A DNA stretch of 25,985 bases from contig JAEWYL010000021.1 of NCBI GenBank assembly GCA_023395675.1, positions 1 to 25,985 of the forward strand. Reading direction: 5' to 3'. The translations under genes and the position numbers were made by a program. The stretch comes from Chloroflexota bacterium. GTDB lineage: Bacteria > Chloroflexota > Anaerolineae > Anaerolineales > UBA4823. The notes under the pieces are model-generated. The model made no database searches. It saw only the letters and a list, made by a program, of their open reading frames with translations, and was not told the DNA's origin. Positions 24,083 to 25,985 of the stretch are shown in pieces (position 1 is the first letter of the stretch; every line of letters starts with the position of its first letter).

Positions 24083-24277
24083 ATGGAGCCATTACTGCCT
24101 TTCCTGCAAATCCCCACCGACGAAATCCTGCGCATCGTGCTGCTCATCGCCGCCCTGCTGGTGCTCTGGGCCATCCTGCGCTTCGTGCTGCGCCTGGCGA
24201 TGCGCGCCTTCAGCATTGGCTGCCTGCTCATCCTCCTGCTGGGCGCTGGGCTGATCCTGCTGCGCGTGCTGAACTGA
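24083..24277 (+). CDS. Very small hydrophobic membrane protein
   Basis: The protein is 64 residues, almost wholly hydrophobic after the first 15. It has two probable helices (about 16-38, ILRIVLLIAALLVLWAILRF, and about 44-62, SIGCLLILLLGAGLILL) linked by a short basic turn (LRLAMRAF). It starts 26 bases after hutI, with no clear ribosome binding site. The composition argues for a real membrane protein, but a chance frame in GC-rich DNA cannot be excluded. Function unknown. Confidence 0.5.
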   Translation: MEPLLPFLQIPTDEILRIVLLIAALLVLWAILRFVLRLAMRAFSIGCLLILLLGAGLILLRVLN

Positions 24278-24324
24278 CCGGCGCACATCCCGCGCTCTCT
24301 TCAGGATTTTCCAACCGGAAGGAT

Positions 24325-24963
24325 ATGTTAAATCTAGAAACTGCCAAAAAATGGTACCCGGACGACCCCGTTCACGGGTTCGACCATATCCTGCGTGTCT
24401 ACCAGACCGCCGAGCGCCTGGCTCTCGCCGCTGGCGCAGATTTGGAGATCGTGCGCGCCGCCGCCCTGCTGCACGACGCAGAGGGCAGCGCCACCGAGGG
24501 CGGCGACGAGGGCAGGCTGGACCACCACCACGCCTCCGCCTCCTTCGCCCGCCAGGTGCTGGAGGCGGAGGGCTGGCCCGAGGAGCGCATCGAGGCCGTG
24601 CTGCACTGCATCCGCGCCCACCGCTTCCGGGATAACTCCGAGCCGCCCGCCACCCCCGAGGCGCGCGTCCTGTTCGACGCCGACAAGCTGGACGTGCTCG
24701 GCGCTATCGGCGTGGTGCGGGTGATCGCCTACTCCACCGTGGTGGGCGACCCGTTTTACGTGGAGCCCTCGCAGCGTTTCCTGGAGAGCGGTGAGCACGA
24801 GCCGGGAGAGCCGCACAGCTCGTATCACGAATACCTGTTCAAACTGTGCAAGATCAAAGAGCGCCTCTACACCCCCGAAGCGCGGCGCATCGCCGAGGAC
24901 CGCCACCGTTACCTGGAAGAGTTCTTCCGCCTCCTCGGGGCCGAGATGCGCGGAGAGAGGTGA
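24325..24963 (+). CDS. HD-domain metal-dependent phosphohydrolase
   Basis: The protein is 212 residues. Metal-ligand residues of the HD superfamily are visible: His21 in HGFDHI, the His50-Asp51 pair in ALLHDAEG, His68 or His69 in DHHHA, and Asp120 in FDADKLD. The family hydrolyses phosphate esters, often of nucleotides. The DADKLD motif with HRF upstream resembles YedJ/YpgQ-like HD proteins. ATG 24325 fits the domain start, but GGAAGG (24317-24322) lies only two bases before it, too close for efficient initiation. An open frame extends to 24067 without any family sequence, so the start is uncertain. It follows the small membrane protein by 47 bases. Confidence 0.88.
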   Translation: MLNLETAKKWYPDDPVHGFDHILRVYQTAERLALAAGADLEIVRAAALLHDAEGSATEGGDEGRLDHHHASASFARQVLEAEGWPEERIEAVLHCIRAHRFRDNSEPPATPEARVLFDADKLDVLGAIGVVRVIAYSTVVGDPFYVEPSQRFLESGEHEPGEPHSSYHEYLFKLCKIKERLYTPEARRIAEDRHRYLEEFFRLLGAEMRGER

Positions 24964-25042
24964 ATACCCGCGTATGCCAGGCTAGGGCTGGGCTGCCGTA
25001 CACCCTCCCAGCACGCTGCTCCCAAAGTGATATACTCTTCTG

Positions 25043-25064
25043 CGCGGCCGCCCACCCGGCCGCG
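25043..25064 (+). other. GC hairpin in the leader of the inositol-phosphatase-like gene
   Basis: An eight-base-pair stem (25043-25050 with 25057-25064) with a six-base loop is followed by TAAATTTT. It lies just after TATACT (25031-25036), a possible -10, and about 33 bases before the GTG start. It may terminate transcription from the HD gene or be a leader structure; neither is certain. Confidence 0.4.
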
Positions 25065-25096
25065 TAAATTTTGCCTGTAGAAGGATTTAAGACGCT

Positions 25097-25894
25097 GTGA
25101 CAGCACCTCAACTATCCGATCTGGAAGCCCTGGCGCGGGGGGCCGGGGAGATTTTACGCCAGGGGTACAGCCCGCGGCCCGGCTACGAGCGCCGGGTGCA
25201 GGTTCAGTATAAGAGCGAGATTGACCTGGTGACCGAGTACGACCGCCGCTCCGAGGCGTTTTTACTGGGGGAGATCCGCAGCCGCTTCCCGGGACACCGC
25301 ATCCTGGCGGAAGAGAGCGGGATTTCGGCAGGCGGGGAGGACTGCATGTGGTACATTGACCCGCTGGACGGGACGGTGAATTACGCCCACGGGGTGCCGG
25401 TCTTCTGCGTATCTATCGCCTATGCGCAGTATGGGACCGTGCAGCTCGGGCTGGTCTATGACCCCATGCGGGAGGAGTGCTTCAGCGCCGAACGCGGCGC
25501 CGGAGCCTGGCTGAACGGCGAGCCGCTGCACGTCTCCGCCGCGCCCGACCTGAACTCCAGCCTGATGGTCACAGGTTTCCCTTACGATATCCGCCATAAC
25601 CCGCAGAACAACCTGGACCATTACGCCCGCTTCGCCCTGCAGACCCAGGGCGTGCGCCGGCTGGGCTCGGCCGCGCTGGACCTGTGCTATATCGCCGCCG
25701 GGCGCTTCGATGGCTATTGGGAGATCCGCATCAGCCCCTGGGATACGGCCGCAGGCGGGCTGATCGCAGAGCAGGCCGGGGCGCGCGTCACCAACCTCGC
25801 CGGAGGGGCCGATTATCTGACCCCACCTTGCTCGATCCTGGCTGCCAACCCGGACGTGCACGCGCAGATGCTCCAGGTCCTCAACTCGAGCTAG
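25097..25894 (+). CDS. Inositol monophosphatase family protein
   Basis: The protein is 265 residues, full length. It is a Mg2+-dependent phosphatase of the IMPase/SuhB/HisN-like family. Motifs are AEESG (71-75), YIDPLDGTVNYAHG (86-99) and SPWDTAAGG (about 212-220), which together form the metal and phosphate site. Substrates in this family include inositol monophosphate, 3'-phosphoadenosine phosphate and histidinol phosphate; none can be chosen here. The start is GTG at 25097, with AAGGAT about ten bases upstream. Its neighbours do not reveal a pathway. Confidence 0.93.
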   Translation: MTAPQLSDLEALARGAGEILRQGYSPRPGYERRVQVQYKSEIDLVTEYDRRSEAFLLGEIRSRFPGHRILAEESGISAGGEDCMWYIDPLDGTVNYAHGVPVFCVSIAYAQYGTVQLGLVYDPMREECFSAERGAGAWLNGEPLHVSAAPDLNSSLMVTGFPYDIRHNPQNNLDHYARFALQTQGVRRLGSAALDLCYIAAGRFDGYWEIRISPWDTAAGGLIAEQAGARVTNLAGGADYLTPPCSILAANPDVHAQMLQVLNSS

Positions 25895-25985
25895 AGCAAT
25901 AAACTGCGCTTTTTGGGGGATAAGGGGTGAAGCTGCAGGATGCGGGGGGCGGGGCGCGCCCCCCCCCAGCGGGCGGATGAGGCGG
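25895..25985. other. Window end with G/C homopolymer runs
   Basis: After the last stop, short runs of G and C (about 25944-25968) can pair to form a very GC-rich hairpin. No coding sequence or T-run terminator is evident before the window ends. Confidence 0.4.

Noticed and set aside
24067..24324. An N-terminal extension of the HD protein from 24067
   Set aside because: The extra 86 residues are Ala/Pro/Arg-rich without family features and overlap the small membrane protein frame.

Overview
The window is high-GC bacterial chromosome, densely packed with ordinary-length genes, with no rRNA, tRNA, insertion sequence or CRISPR array that I can see. The mix of genes suggests the phylum Chloroflexi (Chloroflexota), probably class Anaerolineae. 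It includes a dnaA gene with no dnaN beside it, a lone dnaK, a lipoprotein with repeated WPD(T/S)CLG motifs, secreted CARDB and Asp-box proteins, a sortase, and many TTG or GTG starts. The taxonomic assignment is an inference from gene content and style, not a search result.

Layout. Positions 368-3213 (+ strand) hold a lipid/diacylglycerol kinase-like gene overlapping a PHP-domain phosphoesterase by one base. A two-S1-domain RNA-binding protein follows, with a perfect consensus sigma-70 promoter and a strong terminator. Positions 3319-15368 are all on the - strand: a lipoprotein, then a four-gene operon (Yip1-like membrane protein, ABC ATPase, secreted IPT/CARDB protein, MacB/FtsX-type permease), a 901-residue membrane-anchored Asp-box protein, and dnaK. 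An AT-richer gap of about 840 bases separates dnaK from the divergent dnaA (16210-17565, +). dnaA ends at a strong terminator and converges on an AI-2E family transporter (-). Then on the - strand come a 72-residue membrane protein, a sortase and a fumarase/aspartase-family lyase. From 22250 to the end the + strand carries a KTSC/HicB-like protein, imidazolonepropionase, a tiny membrane protein, an HD-domain hydrolase and an inositol-monophosphatase-family enzyme.

How the parts fit. The clearest functional unit is the 5110-9924 operon: an ATPase and a MacB-like permease with a secreted CARDB protein encoded between them and a Yip1-like membrane protein at the head. No HlyD-type adaptor is present. 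The other genes are mostly single transcription units separated by canonical hairpin-plus-T-run terminators.

The most unusual non-coding signal is a second, long palindromic hairpin in each of four gaps between - strand transcription units. These lie roughly 120-200 bases beyond the canonical terminator and share a short-looped architecture, although their arm sequences differ. I did not find a convincing wholly new multi-gene system. The ABC/CARDB operon and the paired-hairpin pattern are the best candidates for follow-up.
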